64,000 nucleotides of DNA from Eubacterium sp. (GTDB lineage Bacteria > Bacillota > Clostridia > Lachnospirales > Lachnospiraceae): the NCBI GenBank assembly GCA_017433295.1, contig JAFRHL010000040.1, positions 33,023-97,022 of the forward strand, given 5' to 3'. Under the pieces are notes generated by a model. That model saw nothing but the letters and a program-made list of their open reading frames with translations. It was not told the origin of the DNA and did not search any database. Position numbers and translations under genes: made by a program. The number at the start of each line of letters is the position of its first letter. The stretch's first letter is position 1. Below are positions 62,000 to 64,000 of the stretch, piece after piece.

Positions 62000-62211
62000 A
62001 AGGGGGCGTCGCAGTTATGATCTGCCCATTCAGGCTTGAATGGGCAAGAGTGTTACTGCGACGCCCCCTTTTATCCGTATAAAAAGCGTTTTCCGCCCAA
62101 GTCTTTCCATAGCCTGCTGGCCCCCTCTAACAAAGAAACCGCCAGGATTCCATGTATAATACATGAAAAAACCTGACGGTCAGGGGGCTGTTTTAGTGCG
62201 ACAGCCCCCTG
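62000..62211. repeat. MITE-like element B with nested hairpins
   Basis: The ends AAGGGGGCGTCGCA (62000-62013) and TGCGACAGCCCCCT (62197-62210) match those of element A at 41527. Inside, the left end pairs perfectly over 15 bp with 62055-62069, enclosing TGCCCATTCA/TGAATGGGCA (62023-62046), then ACCGCCAGGATT/AACCTGACGGT with a CATGTATAATACATG palindrome, and a last 11-bp stem CAGGGGGCTGT/ACAGCCCCCTG (62181-62211). About 75 extra bases separate parts that are adjacent in A. It fills most of the 306-bp gap between the convergent ligase and symporter genes. No gene is visible in this gap. Confidence 0.8.
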
Positions 62212-62223
62212 TTTAATGTAACT

Positions 62224-63756
62224 TTATTTACCCAGAGCAGTCTTCTGCGGAACCACGGTATCCTTCTCGTAGCAGGCAAAGGTCTCATCCACCAGCTGCT
62301 TATCAGGCTTTGGTGTCACCAGACTGACCACAGGTACGATGACCAGGCCTGCCAGCATGGCGATGGCGCCGCAGTTGATGGGGGAACGCATGATCTCAGG
62401 AAGAATTGCGGGAACCAGCATATCAACTATCATGAGGACAGAGCCGAATATGAAGCATACCCAGCAGGAGATCTTCGTGGTTCCCTTCCAGTACAGTGAG
62501 TAGAGGAATGGGGCCAGGAATGCTCCGGCCAGTGCTCCCCAGGAGATACCCATCAGCTGGGCGATAAAGGTAACGGCACTCTTGTACTGAATCAGCGCGA
62601 TAACAGCGGAGATAGCTATGAAAACAACAACCAGGACCCGAATCGTGAGAACCTGATGTTTTTCGTCCATGTCCTTCACGAAATTATCCTTCAGGAAATC
62701 GATGGTCAGCGTGGAGCTGGAGGCGATGACCAGTGAGGAGAGGGTGGACATGGAGGCGGACAGTACAAGGATCACGACCAGAGCGATCAGCATGGGGCTT
62801 AAGCTTTGCAGCATGGTGGGGATCACGGAGTCATATCCGTTTGCTACCACATCGACCTGATCGGAGAAAAGGCGGCCGAAGCCTCCGAGGAAATAGCATC
62901 CGCCGGCAACCACCAGGGCAAAGAAGGTGGAAATAACAGTACCCTTATGGATGGAATCTTCATCCTTGATGGCATAAAACTTCTGGACCATCTGGGGAAG
63001 ACCCCAGGTTCCCAGGGATGTCAGTATGACCACAAACAGAAGATTCAAAGGATCCGGTCCGAAGAAGGAAGCAAAGATACCCGGAGTGGAGGATACTGTT
63101 TCATCGGAAATCTGTCCCAGACCGTCCAGGGCGGCAAGAAATCCGCCGTTGCTCTTTAAAACTGCTCCTATTACGGTCACGATACCGAAAAGCATGATGA
63201 TACCCTGGATAAAATCATTGATGGCGGTTGCCATATAGCCTCCGGCGATAACATAGACTGCTGTCAGAACCGCCATAAGGATAATACAGACGGAATAATC
63301 AATGTTAAAGGCCATACCGAAAAGACGGGAAAGACCATTATATAACGAAGCGGTATAGGGGATCAGGAATATAAAGATGATCACGGAGGCAAAAATCTTT
63401 AAGGGCCGGCTTTCGTACCTTTGTCCGAAAAACTGGGGCATGGTGGCGGAATCCAGATGCTGGGTCATAATCCTGGTTCTTCTTCCCAGTACTACCCAGG
63501 CCAGAAGGGAACCGATAAAAGCATTGCCGATCCCTGCCCATGTGGCTGCTATTCCGTATTTCCATCCGAACTGGCCGGCGTAACCGACAAATACTACAGC
63601 GGAAAAATAAGAAGTACCGTAGGCGAAGGCGGTAAGCCATGGTCCAACAGACCTTCCTCCCAGAACAAAACCATTCACATCGGTTGCGTGTTTTCTGCAG
63701 TAGAGACCGATTCCGATCATAACTGCAAAGTAGATAAGCAATACTACTAATTTCAT
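62224..63756 (-). CDS. Sodium:solute symporter family (PutP-like)
   Basis: The 510-residue protein is a sodium-coupled transporter of the solute:sodium symporter family with about 13 membrane helices: VVLLIYFAVMIGIGLYCRK, AFAYGTSYFSAVVFVGYAGQFGWKYG, the SSS signature region VYVIAGGYMATAINDFIQGIIMLFGI, and LVVILVLSASMSTLSSLVIASSSTLTIDFLKD in the sodium-site helix. It resembles proline/pantothenate-type members but the substrate cannot be read. It ends near element B. Start ATG 63756 follows GAAAGGAAGAAAT. Confidence 0.9.
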   Translation of the reverse strand: MKLVVLLIYFAVMIGIGLYCRKHATDVNGFVLGGRSVGPWLTAFAYGTSYFSAVVFVGYAGQFGWKYGIAATWAGIGNAFIGSLLAWVVLGRRTRIMTQHLDSATMPQFFGQRYESRPLKIFASVIIFIFLIPYTASLYNGLSRLFGMAFNIDYSVCIILMAVLTAVYVIAGGYMATAINDFIQGIIMLFGIVTVIGAVLKSNGGFLAALDGLGQISDETVSSTPGIFASFFGPDPLNLLFVVILTSLGTWGLPQMVQKFYAIKDEDSIHKGTVISTFFALVVAGGCYFLGGFGRLFSDQVDVVANGYDSVIPTMLQSLSPMLIALVVILVLSASMSTLSSLVIASSSTLTIDFLKDNFVKDMDEKHQVLTIRVLVVVFIAISAVIALIQYKSAVTFIAQLMGISWGALAGAFLAPFLYSLYWKGTTKISCWVCFIFGSVLMIVDMLVPAILPEIMRSPINCGAIAMLAGLVIVPVVSLVTPKPDKQLVDETFACYEKDTVVPQKTALGK

Positions 63757-63825
63757 ACTTATTTCTTCCTTTCAAAAACTATTTTGCTTTAAAGGTTTTA
63801 TGCTTTAACCTGTAAAACAATATGT

Positions 63826-63854
63826 ACTTTAACACATAAAATTGAAAAAGTCAA
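63826..63854 (-). promoter_or_regulatory. Sigma-A promoter of the symporter gene
   Basis: On the minus strand TTGACT (63849-63854) and TAAAGT (63826-63831) are 17 bp apart, about 70 bp before the symporter start. The sequence between 63857 and the window end is very A+T-rich with no recognisable gene. Confidence 0.6.
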
Positions 63855-64000
63855 GTTTCAAAGATGTATAAATGATAAGTGAATGATTACTCAAATGTTA
63901 TTCATTCCTTACAATAAAATCTATAAAAAATATTATTATTTGCGAAAATAACACAAATAATAATTGAAAAATGTCAGATTATAATATAAAATAATAGATA

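Overview
The window looks like chromosome from a low-to-mid G+C, Gram-positive anaerobe of the Clostridia, most likely a butyrate-producing gut Lachnospiraceae. The signs are strong AAGGAGG ribosome-binding sites with some TTG/GTG starts, the SCIFF peptide and its radical SAM maturase between yajC and a fused secDF, an IspH-ribosomal protein S1 fusion, indolepyruvate:ferredoxin oxidoreductase, and a CoA-transferase very close to the butyryl-CoA:acetate enzyme of Roseburia-type organisms. No rRNA, tRNA, CRISPR array, prophage or complete insertion sequence was seen. Almost everything is ordinary chromosome. The accessory part is the surface/pilus region at about 28.7-41.7 kb.

Layout. 0-3.3 kb: end of grpE, dnaK, dnaJ. 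3.3-8 kb: an araM-araB pair and a convergent LacI-family regulator, tied together by three copies of one 13-bp palindrome. 8.2-14.5 kb: pncB, a radical SAM/SPASM enzyme overlapping by 4 bp a membrane protein with an extraordinary Cys-Ala-Cys tail, an AlkD-like protein, a small membrane protein, a HAD phosphatase and a GNAT acetyltransferase. 14.6-18.1 kb, minus strand: a GntR(YtrA-type)-ABC ATPase-permease operon with a palindromic operator. 18.2-24.1 kb: OGG-type glycosylase, a 160-bp near-perfect hairpin element, prmA, rsmE, aroC, tgt, yajC. 24.3-28.7 kb: TIGR04086-like membrane protein, scfA, scfB, secDF. 28.8-41.5 kb: class B sortase, polysaccharide deacetylase, then a pilus operon laid out like the streptococcal FCT region: SipA-like catalytically dead signal peptidase, major pilin, class B sortase, minor pilin and a 2391-residue adhesin. 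41.7-51.6 kb: DUF805 protein, recJ, HAD phosphatase, apt, RpiR-type regulator, HI0933-type flavoprotein, cmk, ispH-S1, PAP2 phosphatase. 51.8-55.2 kb: yerC-like TrpR repressor, iorA, iorB, a decayed gene. 55.3-64 kb: degV, an amidohydrolase, the butyryl-CoA:acetate CoA-transferase, thiolase, an acyl-CoA ligase and a sodium/solute symporter.

Two dispersed repeat families matter most among the non-coding features. One is a 27-bp imperfect palindrome (core GGAGACAGGGGACGG) with at least seven sites between genes; two of these lie inside reading frames and are translated. The other is a MITE-like element with 14-bp terminal inverted repeats and nested hairpins, found twice (41.5 and 62.0 kb), both times between convergent genes.

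The best candidate for an undescribed system is the radical SAM/SPASM enzyme plus Cys-Ala-repeat membrane protein at 9.46-12.16 kb. It has the organisation of a peptide-modification pair, but the substrate is a membrane-anchored zinc-ribbon protein instead of a small free peptide.
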